Shown here: one piece after another, positions 1 through 11,346 of the stretch
How positions within the stretch are numbered: position 1 is the first letter of the stretch
How the letters are laid out: each line of letters begins with the position of its first letter
DNA from: Vibrio crassostreae
GTDB lineage: Bacteria; Pseudomonadota; Gammaproteobacteria; Enterobacterales; Vibrionaceae
Assembly: GCF_024347415.1 (NCBI RefSeq)
Contig: NZ_AP025476.1
Location: 248,001 to 312,000, forward strand
DNA: 64,000 nucleotides
Direction of reading: 5' to 3'
The notes under the pieces: model-generated
What the model was told of the DNA's origin: nothing
Database searches by the model: none
What the model saw: only the letters and a program-made list of their open reading frames with translations
Translations under genes and position numbers: made by a program

Positions 1-41
1 CCCGTATCTGCCCCTTAGATCACAATTTTTCCCTTTCACCC

Positions 42-69
42 CTTGGGATCTTTCACATCGCCCCAACAT
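42..69 (+). promoter_or_regulatory. sigma-32-type heat-shock promoter of groESL
   Basis: CTTGGG at 42-47 and CCCCAACAT at 61-69 are 13 bases apart. They resemble the sigma-32 consensus (CTTGAA, about 13-14 nt, CCCCATNT) and lie about 70 bp upstream of groES. Read by eye. Confidence 0.6.
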
Positions 70-136
70 ACTCTTTAACCCCATGCCAATCGTGGCAACT
101 ATCAAATTAAATGGAAATTATCAGGAGATCTGACCG

Positions 137-427
137 ATGAATATCCGTCCTCTACACGACCGAGTTATCGTTGAGCGCCAAGAAGTTGAATCTAAATCTG
201 CTGGTGGCATCGTTCTAACTGGTTCTGCCGCTGAAAAATCAACTCGCGGTGTAATTCTAGCTGTTGGCAAAGGCCGCATTCTAGAAAACGGTTCAGTACA
301 ACCATTGGACGTTAAAGTTGGCGACACTGTTATCTTCGCTGAAGGCTACGGCACTAAATCTGAAAAAATCGACGGCAAAGAAGTTCTGATCATGTCTGAA
401 AACGACATCATGGCAATCGTTGAGTAA
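137..427 (+). CDS. groES: co-chaperonin GroES (Hsp10)
   Basis: This is the 96-residue lid of the GroEL chaperonin. It forms a heptameric cap that closes the folding cage in the cytoplasm. The N-terminus [14 protein letters not shown], the glycine-rich mobile loop around residues 15-37 (SKSAGGIVL) and the C-terminal DIMAIVE are typical, and the length is normal for the family. The ATG follows a good AGGAG ribosome site. It is first in a two-gene operon, 51 bp before groEL, behind a heat-shock-type promoter. Confidence 0.98.
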   Translation: MNIRPLHDRVIVERQEVESKSAGGIVLTGSAAEKSTRGVILAVGKGRILENGSVQPLDVKVGDTVIFAEGYGTKSEKIDGKEVLIMSENDIMAIVE

Positions 428-454
428 TCCGACCCATAAAACTGAACTGACTGA

Positions 455-2125
<1,671 letters not shown>

Positions 2126-2153
2126 TCATCCCTCGCTATTCATAGTGAAATTG

Positions 2154-2183
2154 AAAACGGAGGCTTCGGTCTCCGTTTTTTTT
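2154..2183 (+). terminator. groESL terminator
   Basis: A hairpin with stem AAAACGGAG / CTCCGTTTT and a GCTTCGGT loop region is followed by a T-run, directly after groEL. Confidence 0.9.
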
Positions 2184-2215
2184 GCTCGTTATAATTGGAT
2201 TCGTCGTTAAACTGA

Positions 2216-2322
2216 GATTCCAGATACTTCGTTCCTCTGTTCTGGAATGACGGTAGTTATTGATTTGAGACATTTATCCATCGTCATTCCCTACAGCGAG
2301 GCACGAGCGTGATAGGGAATCT
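2216..2322. repeat. paired intergenic hairpin repeats (BIME-like)
   Basis: This lies in the 408-bp gap between groEL and the next gene. Two hairpins face each other: ATTCCAGA (2217-2224) with TCTGGAAT (2241-2248), and ATTCCCTA (2286-2293) with TAGGGAAT (2313-2320). The outer arms, GGAATGACG and CGTCATTCC, are also inverted copies of each other. From memory, such 'GATTCC...GGAATGACG' units are dispersed between genes in vibrios. The rest of the gap holds the promoter region of the downstream gene; I see no ORF in it. Confidence 0.6.
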
Positions 2323-2533
2323 TTACACCTTCAAATAGAAACACGGGCCTAGATCGCTACTCTTACCTCTCATCCGCTCTTATTCAACCATTGCTCTTTT
2401 TGATTTACCGTCTTATATTCAACAGTACAGTTATGACATTGATCTAACATGGATAGCTGTTGAATAAAGGATAATAAATGCTTGATTGAAAATGGATTAA
2501 TCAAGTCAACAATAAGTCAGTGGAGACTCCCCA

Positions 2534-3091
2534 ATGAAAAAACTACTTTCAGTACTTGCTGTGTCGGCAGCAGTAATGGCACCAGCGGCATTCGCTTCTT
2601 CGCCTGTTATGTTTTCAACGATCAACGGCTTCAACGCACCTGATTCAGATGCGGTTGGCGGTGTACGTTTAGCTCTGCTTCACGGACAAGTAAACGACCT
2701 TAAAGGTGTTGATCTTGCGGTTGTTGGTATGTCTGAGACGCAAACGACTACAGGTGTGAACCTGGGTATCTTCGGTGCATCAAAAGTGAATCAAGAAATG
2801 ACCGGCGCATCTCTAGGTTTCTTCAACTGGAACACAGGTAAAACAACGGGTGTTAACCTTGGTGCAGTGAACATTACCAATGATGTAAAAGGCGCGAACG
2901 TGAGTTTCGTCAACTACTCAGAAGGTAACACTATGGTTGATGTTGGCGCTGCGAACCTTTCAGAAGTGTCGACGGTTCAGGTTGGTATCTTCAACAAAAC
3001 CAACAAAATCGAAGGTGTACAAGTTGGCCTGATCAACTGTGCTGATAACGGTTTCTTCCCGTGCTTCCCGATTGTCAACTTTGCTAAATAA
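2534..3091 (+). CDS. secreted repeat protein of unknown function
   Basis: 185 residues with a clear signal peptide (residues 1-21, ending in AFA before SSP), so it is exported. The mature part is built from short repeats of the type 'GVNLGIFGxSxV / GxSLGFFNW / GVNLGAVNI', about 20-22 residues each. This pattern resembles LA_2272-type surface repeat proteins and suggests a beta-rich fold. Two cysteines near the C-terminus (NCADNGFFPCF) could form a disulfide. Some vibrio annotations call similar proteins 'PHA synthase', which the sequence does not support. Function unknown. It is monocistronic with a hairpin terminator after it. Confidence 0.75.
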   Translation: MKKLLSVLAVSAAVMAPAAFASSPVMFSTINGFNAPDSDAVGGVRLALLHGQVNDLKGVDLAVVGMSETQTTTGVNLGIFGASKVNQEMTGASLGFFNWNTGKTTGVNLGAVNITNDVKGANVSFVNYSEGNTMVDVGAANLSEVSTVQVGIFNKTNKIEGVQVGLINCADNGFFPCFPIVNFAK

Positions 3092-3189
3092 AGCGGTCGT
3101 TTAGCCTTTAGTTCTACTATTGGCGAGCGATGTTTAGTTGGCGTATTAGCTTTTATTTAGCGCATTAGCGTTTAAAAGCTAAGCCTATC

Positions 3190-3217
3190 AACGCCTAAAC
3201 CCTTGTTTAGGCGTTAT
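3190..3217 (+). terminator. hairpin terminator after secreted repeat protein
   Basis: A perfect 11-bp stem AACGCCTAAAC / GTTTAGGCGTT with a 4-nt loop. The T-tract is weak, so termination strength is uncertain. Confidence 0.6.
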
Positions 3218-3347
3218 TACATTCAATTCCACAACCAAGATAAACTTCTCAAACCACCTGATAAGCATATTGTTTTATATTTTCTATTGCAGTATTTTTA
3301 CTTATAAGTACAATGTGCGATAAATTTCCAGTGATGATTTATATGCT

Positions 3348-4826
3348 TTGATTAACCACCATACCATCGATTTTAAAAAGGCTTTTTTAAGTCTGACCGC
3401 CAGTTTTTTAGTAGTTTTGAGCTTGTTGCTCGTTGATTCAGCGGAAGAATCAGATAAACAGTATGGAATCGAAAACCAAGGCGTGACACGCTCTTTAGCG
3501 GAGCTCACACAGATCATAAATGCGCTTGAGTACAACATCACTGCGCTTTATCCACTGCATGGGGATACCTACGTATTCTCGCATGACAAAAAGATTGAAG
3601 GTGAGACGTGCTACTTCACTAGTGAGGAGCAACATGCCCCTCGTTTTGATTTTATGTTCTCTGGCCCTCGCGAGATGTGTAACCCGAAATCGGACCTTTA
3701 TACCGAAGCGGGTAAGCGTTTGTTTATTGCGCCTACCATGGCCTATTTCGCCAATACCATTGATACCATCTCAGCGATCTACTTCATCTCGAAAGAGAAG
3801 TTTATTATCTCTTCCCCCTCTGATATTGCCCAATATATGAAAGGTGATACGTTCGACTCTGTCGTAAATAGCCGACCATATTGGATCAATACGGTTCGCT
3901 TTGGCCTATCGCAAGGCAAAGACCAAGTGGTGTATACCGGCCAATACGATGATTATCTGACAGGTCAAAAAGTGGTGACCTTAACCAAAGGGATCTACGT
4001 TAATGGTGAGTTTAAAGGGGTATTGGGTGTCGATGGCTATGTCTCTAACCTAGTATCAAACCCTACCCATGGCTATAAAGTCACAAGTACGCGAGGCGCA
4101 AACAAATACGGCTTTATGGACTTTACCTATTCTAAGCCTCTGTATGTTGATGACATTAACACGCAGCTATATCTGAGTATTGAAGAAGATAAGAGCGAGC
4201 ACTTTCTGCATGTATTGGAGATGGAGAAGATTCAGCTTTCGATACTGTTGGTTTTGTATCTGCTCTCGGTTTTATGGCTATGGCGTTTTTATACAAGGCA
4301 AGAGCACCAGCGTTTAAATGCCCTAGCAATGTGCGACCCATTAACGGGCTTGCTGAATCGACGTGGCTTTGAAACTCGATTACTGGCGCAGGATGAGGAG
4401 CCGATTATTGGTGTTGGCGTGTTTGATATTGATGATTTCAAAGTCGTTAATGATCAGCATGGTCATAAAGTGGGGGACGAGGTGATTTGCCATGTTGCTC
4501 AGTTGATGCTGAACAGCGTTAGACAGCAAGATATCGTGGCTCGATTTGGTGGCGAAGAGTTTGTTGTCGCGATTACGGGTGAATCATCAGAGTTGCTTTC
4601 ATCGATCTTTGAGCGAATTCAAAACGACATTAGCCTACAGAGTTATCGATGCCCAACGGGTGACAAGATAAATATCTCTGTCTCTGGTGGTGCGACGCTC
4701 TACTCCTTGTACAAATTCGACAGTGTCGGGCATTTGTGGGAAAACCAGAGTATTCGTGCTTGCGACGATCAGCTCTATAAGGCAAAGGCTGCGGGCAAGA
4801 ACCAGGTGTGTATTCAGGTGTATTAA
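3348..4826 (+). CDS. membrane-bound diguanylate cyclase with periplasmic sensor domain
   Basis: A 492-residue protein that should make cyclic di-GMP from two GTP. A TM helix near residues 10-28 and another near 293-312 bracket a periplasmic, PDC/Cache-like sensor region. The C-terminal GGDEF domain has an intact GGEEF active site at residues 401-405. An inhibitory I-site RQQD lies at 392-395, five residues upstream, so product feedback is expected. The start is the TTG at 3348; no in-frame ATG exists near the N-terminus, and the only nearby ATG (3343) runs into a stop. The ligand is unknown. Confidence 0.9.
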   Translation: MINHHTIDFKKAFLSLTASFLVVLSLLLVDSAEESDKQYGIENQGVTRSLAELTQIINALEYNITALYPLHGDTYVFSHDKKIEGETCYFTSEEQHAPRFDFMFSGPREMCNPKSDLYTEAGKRLFIAPTMAYFANTIDTISAIYFISKEKFIISSPSDIAQYMKGDTFDSVVNSRPYWINTVRFGLSQGKDQVVYTGQYDDYLTGQKVVTLTKGIYVNGEFKGVLGVDGYVSNLVSNPTHGYKVTSTRGANKYGFMDFTYSKPLYVDDINTQLYLSIEEDKSEHFLHVLEMEKIQLSILLVLYLLSVLWLWRFYTRQEHQRLNALAMCDPLTGLLNRRGFETRLLAQDEEPIIGVGVFDIDDFKVVNDQHGHKVGDEVICHVAQLMLNSVRQQDIVARFGGEEFVVAITGESSELLSSIFERIQNDISLQSYRCPTGDKINISVSGGATLYSLYKFDSVGHLWENQSIRACDDQLYKAKAAGKNQVCIQVY

Positions 4827-4845
4827 GCGCTTTCGTAAAAACTTA

Positions 4846-4876
4846 AAGCCTAGTCGTGTGACTAGGCTTCTTTTTT
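4846..4876 (+). terminator. terminator after diguanylate cyclase
   Basis: AAGCCTAGT (4846-4854) pairs with ACTAGGCTT (4861-4869), followed by CTTTTTTG. Confidence 0.9.
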
Positions 4877-4920
4877 GTCTCTAAGCAATTGTCTCTAAGA
4901 AATTGCACCTAAGATTAGGA

Positions 4921-5409
4921 TTATTTTTTCGCGCGACCTTTTCTCATCCACTTTTGGTGAACACCGCGGCGTAGGCTTTGGAAGCTGTTTTCCACTTTAT
5001 CGACACCAAGCAGAATCACCAGCGCCATTAGCGTGATAATGACCGATTGCGAAAGGTGACCAAGTGCGATCATCATACCTAATGCAGCGAGTACCCATAT
5101 AATCGCGGCTGACGTGACACCATGAATCTTGCCATCCAATGTCATCATTACCCCAGCGCCAAGGAAACCCACCCCAGTAATTATCTGCCCAAGCACACGA
5201 GCTTGATCGAGCGTATTGGGGGAAAGGCTAATCGCCATGGTGAGGAAGAAGTAGGTGCCGCTGATGATCAGAATCGATGTCCTGATCCCTACCGGTTTAC
5301 CGCGTGTTTGTCGTTCGATGCCGATTAACGAACCACACAGCATGCATACTGCAAGGCCTGCCCAGCTAAAGGGGGCAAGGTTGAGAGTTTGTTCTATAAG
5401 TTGTGTCAT
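4921..5409 (-). CDS. MgtC/SapB family membrane protein
   Basis: A 162-residue integral membrane protein with four to five hydrophobic segments. The family signature GIERQ...GIRT is present at residues 30-44, after a glycine-containing first helix. Family members are linked to growth at low Mg2+ or survival in hosts, in part by acting on the F1Fo ATP synthase, but the role here is unknown. It lacks the long C-terminal ACT-like domain of Salmonella MgtC, which makes it a short SapB-type member. The basic C-terminus (RKGRAKK) is probably cytoplasmic. Monocistronic. Confidence 0.85.
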   Translation of the reverse strand: MTQLIEQTLNLAPFSWAGLAVCMLCGSLIGIERQTRGKPVGIRTSILIISGTYFFLTMAISLSPNTLDQARVLGQIITGVGFLGAGVMMTLDGKIHGVTSAAIIWVLAALGMMIALGHLSQSVIITLMALVILLGVDKVENSFQSLRRGVHQKWMRKGRAKK

Positions 5410-5605
5410 ATCACCCCTCCTAAAAATTTAGAATAGAGCCGAGTATGCTAATAATAGACCGGACGATCGAACAAAAACTTTTTGTCTTAACGATTGATGA
5501 AGATGACTTAAAGTCTAGCAGCCGTCTGTTATTAAGGTGAAGCTAGGGGAGTTTTTCTTTTGTCGCTTCTTGATACTCAAGAAGCGACCATTGCTCGAGA
5601 TAGAG

Positions 5606-6628
5606 TTATTCAATGTGTAGGTCGAGTGGTGTCTTGCTGCTGCGTCCGCCAATCTCTCGGGTTAATTTAGGTACTAGGTAGCCAGAAACCTCAGAGATTA
5701 ATCCCGTAAAGTGATGCTTCGCTTCTTCATCTGAAATATAGAAGTGCGCCGCGCCCTGAACCTTATCAAGCACATGCATATAGTAAGGTAAAACACCGGC
5801 ATCGAATAGTTTTTCGCTTAATTCTTTCAATGAGTTAGCGCTGTTGTTTACACCTTTAAGCATCACGCCTTGGTTGAGCAGAGTCGCTCCAGTTAGCCTA
5901 AGCTTATGGAAGGCTTGCTTGAGTTCAAAGTTGATTTCATTGGCATGGTTAATATGGCTGACCATGACCACATTGAGGCTAGTTTGCGCTAACAATTGGC
6001 ACAGCTCATCCGTTACCCGAGCTGGAATCACAACTGGTAATCGGCTATGAATTCGAACGGTTTTCACATGTGGAATTTGTTCGATAGCATGAATCAGCCA
6101 TTCTAGTTCGCTGTCTTTGGCCATCAGTGGATCGCCACCCGACAAGATAACCTCGTTGATCTCTGGGTGAGCCGCCACATAGTCGAGGCTGGTTTGCCAA
6201 ACAGACTTCGAGCCCTTGTTATCTTGATAAGGGAAGTGACGACGGAAGCAGTAGCGGCAGTTAATCGCACAGCCACCTTTCACTATCATCAGTGCACGAT
6301 TTTTATATTTGTGCAATAAGCCCGGGATTGCGTTCTCTTGCTCTTCTAGGGGATCAGCGGAATAGCCTTGGTGCACCTCAAACTCTTCACTTAGCGGTAA
6401 AACCTGTCTTAGTAATGGATCGTGTGGGTTGCCTTTTTCCATTCGTTCGACAAAGCTAAGAGGTACCCTAAGTGCAAATAGCTCACGAGCAGCGAAGCCT
6501 GCTTGCCACGGTGTTGGGTCTATTTCCAATGCCTCAAGCAGTTTTGTCGGGTCAGAGATCGCATTCGATAGTTGTTTGAGCCAGTTTTGCTCAACAGATT
6601 CGACTTTTCGGGTTATGATATGCGGCAT
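5606..6628 (-). CDS. epmB: EF-P--(R)-beta-lysine ligase partner: lysine 2,3-aminomutase EpmB
   Basis: A 340-residue radical-SAM/PLP enzyme that converts L-alpha-lysine to (R)-beta-lysine for modification of elongation factor P. The radical-SAM cluster motif CxxxCxxC is Cys120-Cys124-Cys127 (CAINCRYCF), followed by the SGGDPLM motif of the KamA family. The length matches short EpmB proteins rather than catabolic aminomutases. It is divergent from efp, with only 33 bp between start codons, so the two promoters must overlap coding sequence. EpmA, the next enzyme of the pathway, is encoded 5 kb away. Confidence 0.95.
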   Translation of the reverse strand: MPHIITRKVESVEQNWLKQLSNAISDPTKLLEALEIDPTPWQAGFAARELFALRVPLSFVERMEKGNPHDPLLRQVLPLSEEFEVHQGYSADPLEEQENAIPGLLHKYKNRALMIVKGGCAINCRYCFRRHFPYQDNKGSKSVWQTSLDYVAAHPEINEVILSGGDPLMAKDSELEWLIHAIEQIPHVKTVRIHSRLPVVIPARVTDELCQLLAQTSLNVVMVSHINHANEINFELKQAFHKLRLTGATLLNQGVMLKGVNNSANSLKELSEKLFDAGVLPYYMHVLDKVQGAAHFYISDEEAKHHFTGLISEVSGYLVPKLTREIGGRSSKTPLDLHIE

Positions 6629-6661
6629 TGAAATTAACTCAAAGATGTGGAAGAGAAAATC

Positions 6662-7228
6662 ATGGCGTCAGTAAGCACCAATGAATTCAAAGGCGGTTTA
6701 AAATTCATGTTAGATAACGAGCCTTGCTCAATTATCGACAATGAATACGTTAAGCCAGGTAAAGGCCAAGCGTTTAACCGTGTAAAACTTCGTAAACTGC
6801 TGTCAGGCAAAGTGTTAGAGAAAACATTCAAATCAGGCGAAAGCTTTGAGCTTGCAGATGTTGTTGACGTTGAACTAGGTTACCTATACAACGATGGCGA
6901 ATTCTACCACTTCATGAACAACGAAACATTTGAGCAAATCGCAGCAGACGTAAAAGCAGTTGCTGACTCTGCAAAATGGTTAGTTGAAAATGACGTTTGT
7001 ACTCTAACGTTGTGGAATGATAACCCTATCACAGTAACTCCACCAAACTTTGTTGAGATCGCAGTAACAGAAACCGATCCTGGCCTTAAAGGCGACACAC
7101 AAGGTACTGGCGGTAAGCCTGCAACTCTAGCAACTGGCGCGGTAGTTCGCGTACCTCTATTCATCGCAATCGGTGAAGTTGTTAAAGTTGATACTCGTAC
7201 TGGCGAATACGTTGGTCGTGTAAAATAA
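6662..7228 (+). CDS. efp: translation elongation factor P
   Basis: The 188-residue EF-P binds between the ribosomal P and E sites and rescues ribosomes stalled on polyproline. The modified lysine Lys34 sits in the KPGKGQAF loop and should carry beta-lysine added by EpmA. The three beta-barrel domains are complete, ending in [10 protein letters not shown] chose the ATG at 6662 (MASVSTNEF), which matches the family start; an in-frame ATG at 6647 would add five residues. A terminator follows. Confidence 0.97.
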   Translation: MASVSTNEFKGGLKFMLDNEPCSIIDNEYVKPGKGQAFNRVKLRKLLSGKVLEKTFKSGESFELADVVDVELGYLYNDGEFYHFMNNETFEQIAADVKAVADSAKWLVENDVCTLTLWNDNPITVTPPNFVEIAVTETDPGLKGDTQGTGGKPATLATGAVVRVPLFIAIGEVVKVDTRTGEYVGRVK

Positions 7229-7271
7229 TTTGATTGTGTCCATCTTGTTTAAGATGGCTCAGTGAAATAAG

Positions 7272-7299
7272 AAAGGTCGCTTATGAGCGACCTTTTTTG
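7272..7299 (+). terminator. efp terminator
   Basis: AAGGTCGC / GCGACCTT stem followed by TTTTTT. Confidence 0.9.
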
Positions 7300-7303
7300 T
7301 ATT

Positions 7304-7528
7304 AAAAAAGCAGATGCGCGTAAACGAGATGCGAGATACGAAAAACAAAAAAAAAGCAGAGCTGGATAACCTAGCTCTGCTTTCGCTTTTCTGCTCTTAA
7401 GCTTTTCGCATCTCGATTACTCGAATCCCGCATCTGCTTTAAGCTCTTCGAATCTCGATTACCCGATACTAGAATCTGCTTTTTAGCTCTTCGATACTCG
7501 TTTACCCGAATCCCGCATCTGCTTTTAG
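7304..7528. repeat. degenerate ~45-50 bp tandem and inverted repeats between efp and frdD
   Basis: After the efp terminator, a unit containing 'GCTCTTCGAATCTCGATTAC' and 'CCCGCATCTGCTTTTAG' occurs about three times between 7390 and 7528 with small changes. A reverse-oriented partial copy (GCAGATGCG...GAGATGCGAGATACGA) lies at about 7310-7340, so the region could fold into long hairpins. It surrounds the frd terminator. The last copy ends at the frdD stop codon. Confidence 0.6.
7350..7386 (-). terminator. frdABCD terminator (possibly bidirectional)
   Basis: GCAGAGCT (7356-7363) pairs with AGCTCTGC (7373-7380). A-rich sequence on the left gives a T-run on the minus strand, as needed downstream of frdD. 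Confidence 0.8.
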
Positions 7529-7911
7529 ATCATAAAGATGAAAATAACAGACAATGCGCTGATTAGGCCTGCAACGAAGTAGCAACCCACTTTACCTGCA
7601 ACACCGACGTGGAACTTAAGGTCGTGCATGCCGTGGTGAAGACGGTGCATTGCGTGCCACATTGGCAGTGCCAGCGTACCGATGATGAACAGTGCACCGA
7701 TAATGCTGGTGGCAAACTCAGAGACACGTTCGTAGCTCATTGCGTCCGCATCGATGATGCCCATTGGCACTAAGATACCTAACACTAGAATCGTGATCGG
7801 TGTGATCATCGCGAACCAAGTACCGCCAGCGCCAAATAGGCCCCACCAGATTGGCTCATCAGAGCGTTGTGGATTGTGGTTAACAGGTTTTACTTTGTAA
7901 TTTGTGTTCAT
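7525..7911 (-). CDS. frdD: fumarate reductase membrane anchor subunit D
   Basis: A 128-residue hydrophobic subunit with three predicted TM helices. With FrdC it anchors the FrdAB catalytic pair in the inner membrane and helps bind menaquinol. It shows the family pattern: [13 protein letters not shown] near the N-terminus and a His-rich segment ([13 protein letters not shown]) between helices. It is last in frdABCD, 12 bp after frdC, and is followed by a terminator. Confidence 0.95.
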   Translation of the reverse strand: MNTNYKVKPVNHNPQRSDEPIWWGLFGAGGTWFAMITPITILVLGILVPMGIIDADAMSYERVSEFATSIIGALFIIGTLALPMWHAMHRLHHGMHDLKFHVGVAGKVGCYFVAGLISALSVIFIFMI

Positions 7912-7923
7912 AACGAAAGCTCC

Positions 7924-8307
7924 TTACACCACAACAAGAACGATTAAAGAAATAAAAGCCACCGCTGCCCACTGGGTCAGTACGATGATTCTTTTATCAA
8001 CCAATTTGCCTTTAAGACGGATTGGCATTACTTGAGGCATCATGCTGAAGAAGGTCTGAGCGTGTAGCAAGCTGCCTAGCAGTGCCACGATGTTGATACC
8101 AACAACGATAGGGTTAGCCATGAAGCTCAACCAACCAGCCCAAGCTTCAGGGCCTTTCACTAGTGCACCCAAACCGAAGGTTAGGAACAGAGTGAATAGA
8201 ATCAAAGGCAGTACAGTCGCTTCACGTAGCATGTAGAAGCGGTAGAACGGATGGTTGCTCCACCACGTTCTCTTCATCTCACGAACATAAGGCTTACGAT
8301 TGCTCAT
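7924..8307 (-). CDS. frdC: fumarate reductase membrane anchor subunit C
   Basis: A 127-residue subunit with three TM helices and the family N-terminus (RKPYVREMKRTWW...HPFYRFYMLREAT). The charged residues in this start lie near the quinone site in the E. coli enzyme. It forms the quinol-oxidising membrane domain with FrdD. It starts 1 bp after the frdB stop, as expected for a coupled operon. Confidence 0.95.
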   Translation of the reverse strand: MSNRKPYVREMKRTWWSNHPFYRFYMLREATVLPLILFTLFLTFGLGALVKGPEAWAGWLSFMANPIVVGINIVALLGSLLHAQTFFSMMPQVMPIRLKGKLVDKRIIVLTQWAAVAFISLIVLVVV

Positions 8308-8308
8308 A

Positions 8309-9073
8309 TTATGCCTCCTCTGCTGTTTTTACTTGCGATCCATCAGGCTTGAACATCGAGATAACGAAGTCCATTGAAGACTCAACTTTACCTTGGTTCA
8401 CTGCCGCTGCTGGGTCTACTTTCTTCGGACATACGTCAGAACAGTAACCTACAAACGTACAACCCCAAGCGCCGTTGTCGCCATTGATAAGCTTCATGCG
8501 TTCAGCTTTACCATTGTCACGGCTATCTAGGTTGTAGCGGTGAGCAAGAGCAAGTGCCGCAGGGCCGATGAACTCAGGGTTTAGACCAAACTGAGGACAC
8601 GCTGCGTAACACAAACCACAGTTGATGCAGCCAGCGAACTGTTTGTACTTCGCCATTTGCTCTGGAGTTTGGATGTTAGTGCCGTCTTCTGGCTTACGGT
8701 CATTACCAATGATGTAAGGCTTGATTGCTTCAAGGCGCTCGATGAACGGCGTCATGTCGACAATCAAATCTTTTTCGATTGGGAAGTTAGCCAAAGGCTC
8801 AATCTTGAAGCCATTCGGGTAGTCACGTAAGAAGCTTTTACATGCCAGTTTTGGCACGCCATCAACCATGATGCCGCAAGAACCACAAATCGCCATACGA
8901 CAAGACCAACGGTAAGACAGGTCTTTATCTAGGTTATCTTTGATGTAACCGATCGCATCAAGTACTGACATGGTTTCATCAAATGGCACTTCAAAGGTTT
9001 GAAAGTGAGGTTCTGCATCGTGCTCAGGGTCATAACGCAGGATTTCAATTTTTTGGATTCGATTCGCTGACAT
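8309..9073 (-). CDS. frdB: fumarate reductase iron-sulfur subunit
   Basis: A 254-residue electron-transfer subunit that passes electrons from menaquinol to the FAD in FrdA. The N-terminal plant-type ferredoxin domain has the [2Fe-2S] cysteines in [10 protein letters not shown] and a later Cys in KLACKSF. The C-terminal domain has [12 protein letters not shown] and [12 protein letters not shown] for the [4Fe-4S] and [3Fe-4S] clusters. The start overlaps the frdA stop by one base, which suggests translational coupling. Confidence 0.97.
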   Translation of the reverse strand: MSANRIQKIEILRYDPEHDAEPHFQTFEVPFDETMSVLDAIGYIKDNLDKDLSYRWSCRMAICGSCGIMVDGVPKLACKSFLRDYPNGFKIEPLANFPIEKDLIVDMTPFIERLEAIKPYIIGNDRKPEDGTNIQTPEQMAKYKQFAGCINCGLCYAACPQFGLNPEFIGPAALALAHRYNLDSRDNGKAERMKLINGDNGAWGCTFVGYCSDVCPKKVDPAAAVNQGKVESSMDFVISMFKPDGSQVKTAEEA

Positions 9074-10896
9074 TATGCTTGCTCCTCTTCGCTCTTCTTC
9101 GCATTCTCTTCTGCTGCTTTTTCAGCGGCAGCGGCTTTCTCGGCTGCTTCACCGTATAGACGAGCTTTAGGTTGAGATTTAGTAATCTTAACGCCGCTGT
9201 AGTCGATGGTTGGTGCTGCATCTTCGTTGTAGAAAGATAGAGAGTGTTTCAGGAAGTTCACGTCATCACGTTCTGTGCAGTTGTCGTCTAGACGTTGGTG
9301 TGCACCGCGAGACTCTTTACGAAGGATCGCTGAGTGAACCATCGCTTCTGCAACTTCAAGGCCGTAACCCACTTCGATAGCGTAAAGTAGGTCTGTGTTG
9401 AACACTTTGCCTTTGTCTTTAATGCTGATCTTCTTGTAGCGCGCTTTCAGTTCAGTGATTTTGTCGATGGTCTTTTGCATCAAGTCTTCTTGACGGTAGA
9501 TACCACAACCCGCTTCCATGGTGTGACCCATTTCAGTACGGATATCAGCCCAGTTCTCATCACCTTCTTGGTTTAGTAGACCGGCGATGCGATCTTCAAC
9601 CGCTTTAACTTGCTTAGCGATAGACTCTTCATTCCAGCCTTTGAATTCAGCTGCACGTTTCACGGCTTCTTCACCGGCTACGCGACCAAATACCACGAAC
9701 TCAGCTAGAGAGTTAGAACCTAGGCGGTTTGCACCGTGTAGGCCAACAGAAGCACATTCACCAACAGCAAATAGGCCTTTGATGCGAGTTTCACAAGTAC
9801 CGTTAGTTTCAATACCACCCATGGTGTAGTGAACAGTCGGACGAATTGGGATTGGCTCTTTTGCTGGGTCTACGTTTACGTACGCTTTTGCCAGCTCACA
9901 GATGAACGGAAGACGCTCTTGCAGATACTCTTCACCCAGGTGGCGAAGGTCAAGGTGTACGACATCACCAAGAGGGTGCTTGATGGTGTTGCCTTTCTGC
10001 TGTTCGTGCCAGAATGCTTGAGAAACTTTGTCACGAGGACCCAGTTCCATGTATTTGTTTTTCGGCTCGCCCACTGGAGTTTCAGGGCCCATGCCGTAAT
10101 CTTGTAGGTAACGGTAGCCGTTCTTGTTGACAATGATACCGCCTTCACCACGACAACCTTCGGTCATCAAGATGCCAGTGCCCGGTAGGCCTGTTGGGTG
10201 GTATTGAACGAACTCCATGTCACGCAGTGGTACACCGTGGCGATAAGCCATTGCCATACCGTCGCCCGTTACGATGCCGCCGTTGGTATTACAGTGGTAA
10301 ACACGACCTGCGCCACCGGTTGCTAACACAACAGATTTCGCTTTAATCGTAACAAGTTCACCTTCAGACATATGAATCGCGATTAGGCCTTGTACTTCGC
10401 CTTCTTCAACGATCAAATCCACCACAAAGTACTCATCAAATCGTTTGATTGTGTCGTACTTCATCGAAGTCTGGAACAGAGTATGAAGCATGTGGAAGCC
10501 GGTTTTATCCGCTGCGAACCACGTTCTCTCTACCTTCATACCGCCGAATCGGCGTACGTTTACTTCACCGTTTTCTTTACGACTCCATGGGCAGCCCCAT
10601 TGTTCCATTTGGATCATTTCGCGAGTCGAGTTTTCAACAAAGTATTCAACAACATCCTGTTCACATAGCCAGTCGCCACCGCCAACAGTATCGTTGAAGT
10701 GGTTATCTAGACTATCTTCGTCTTTAATTACCGCTGCTGAACCGCCTTCTGCAGCTACCGTGTGCGAACGCATTGGGTAAACTTTAGAAATCAGTGCTAC
10801 TTCTAATTCAGGATTAGCTTCAGCTGCTGCAATTGCTGTACGAAGACCAGCGCCGCCTGCGCCGATGACTGCGATATCTGTGGTAATTGTCTTCAC
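9073..10896 (-). CDS. frdA: fumarate reductase flavoprotein subunit
   Basis: A 607-residue catalytic subunit that reduces fumarate to succinate in anaerobic respiration. It has a Rossmann GAGGAG motif at residues 12-17 and His45 in [10 protein letters not shown] for covalent FAD. The substrate-site segments ([19 protein letters not shown]) are intact. The C-terminal tail is Ala/Glu/Lys-rich. The start is GTG at 10896. It is first in the operon and divergent from epmA across a 450-bp gap, the same arrangement as in E. coli. Confidence 0.98.
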   Translation of the reverse strand: MKTITTDIAVIGAGGAGLRTAIAAAEANPELEVALISKVYPMRSHTVAAEGGSAAVIKDEDSLDNHFNDTVGGGDWLCEQDVVEYFVENSTREMIQMEQWGCPWSRKENGEVNVRRFGGMKVERTWFAADKTGFHMLHTLFQTSMKYDTIKRFDEYFVVDLIVEEGEVQGLIAIHMSEGELVTIKAKSVVLATGGAGRVYHCNTNGGIVTGDGMAMAYRHGVPLRDMEFVQYHPTGLPGTGILMTEGCRGEGGIIVNKNGYRYLQDYGMGPETPVGEPKNKYMELGPRDKVSQAFWHEQQKGNTIKHPLGDVVHLDLRHLGEEYLQERLPFICELAKAYVNVDPAKEPIPIRPTVHYTMGGIETNGTCETRIKGLFAVGECASVGLHGANRLGSNSLAEFVVFGRVAGEEAVKRAAEFKGWNEESIAKQVKAVEDRIAGLLNQEGDENWADIRTEMGHTMEAGCGIYRQEDLMQKTIDKITELKARYKKISIKDKGKVFNTDLLYAIEVGYGLEVAEAMVHSAILRKESRGAHQRLDDNCTERDDVNFLKHSLSFYNEDAAPTIDYSGVKITKSQPKARLYGEAAEKAAAAEKAAEENAKKSEEEQA

Positions 10897-11346
10897 AGTT
10901 ATTCTCCAGTGTGATGCGGAGTATTCCGCTTGTAATTATAAAAAGCATTTAGAGAGTACTTAAACGGCATCAACCGTTTATCACCCCTAAGCCTTAAGTG
11001 GTAGGTTCAGTGTAAGAGAGGAAGGTATTCGAAAAGTTGATGCATTTGGGTTTTTAGGTCGGTAGTGCATATGGAGGCATAGAATTTATAGGTTATGTGA
11101 CTGCAATCACGGCAATCAATTGTTGATAACGATTAGCCCACAGGGCTTGTGTTAACGGCTTGTTGAGTATGATTTTTGTTATCAATGTGGATGTGAAAGC
11201 TGTATTGATAATTGTATTGTAGAACGTAATTTTCTGGCTTCATTAAGGCAACATTTTGCTTTCATCTATAGAAAGATAGGAGCTTACAAAAGAGGCGAAA
11301 GGTGGTAATTTCCGTCGCCTAGAATTCAGTAATATGGAACTTAATA
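10897..11346. promoter_or_regulatory. frdA-epmA divergent control region with CRP-like site
   Basis: This is a 450-bp non-coding gap. TGTGACTGCAATCACG at 11096-11111 fits the CRP half-sites TGTGA-N6-TCACA with one mismatch. An imperfect FNR-like site, TTGATAACGATTA, begins at 11123. Its second half is poor, so oxygen control through this site is only a suggestion. No ORF or hairpin gene is seen. Confidence 0.45.

Noticed and set aside
5562..5588. Terminator of epmB
   Set aside because: A perfect 11-bp stem exists, but the minus strand has an A-run rather than a T-run after it.
11123..11136. FNR site for the frd operon
   Set aside because: Only the first half-site matches TTGAT; the second half is too poor to call.
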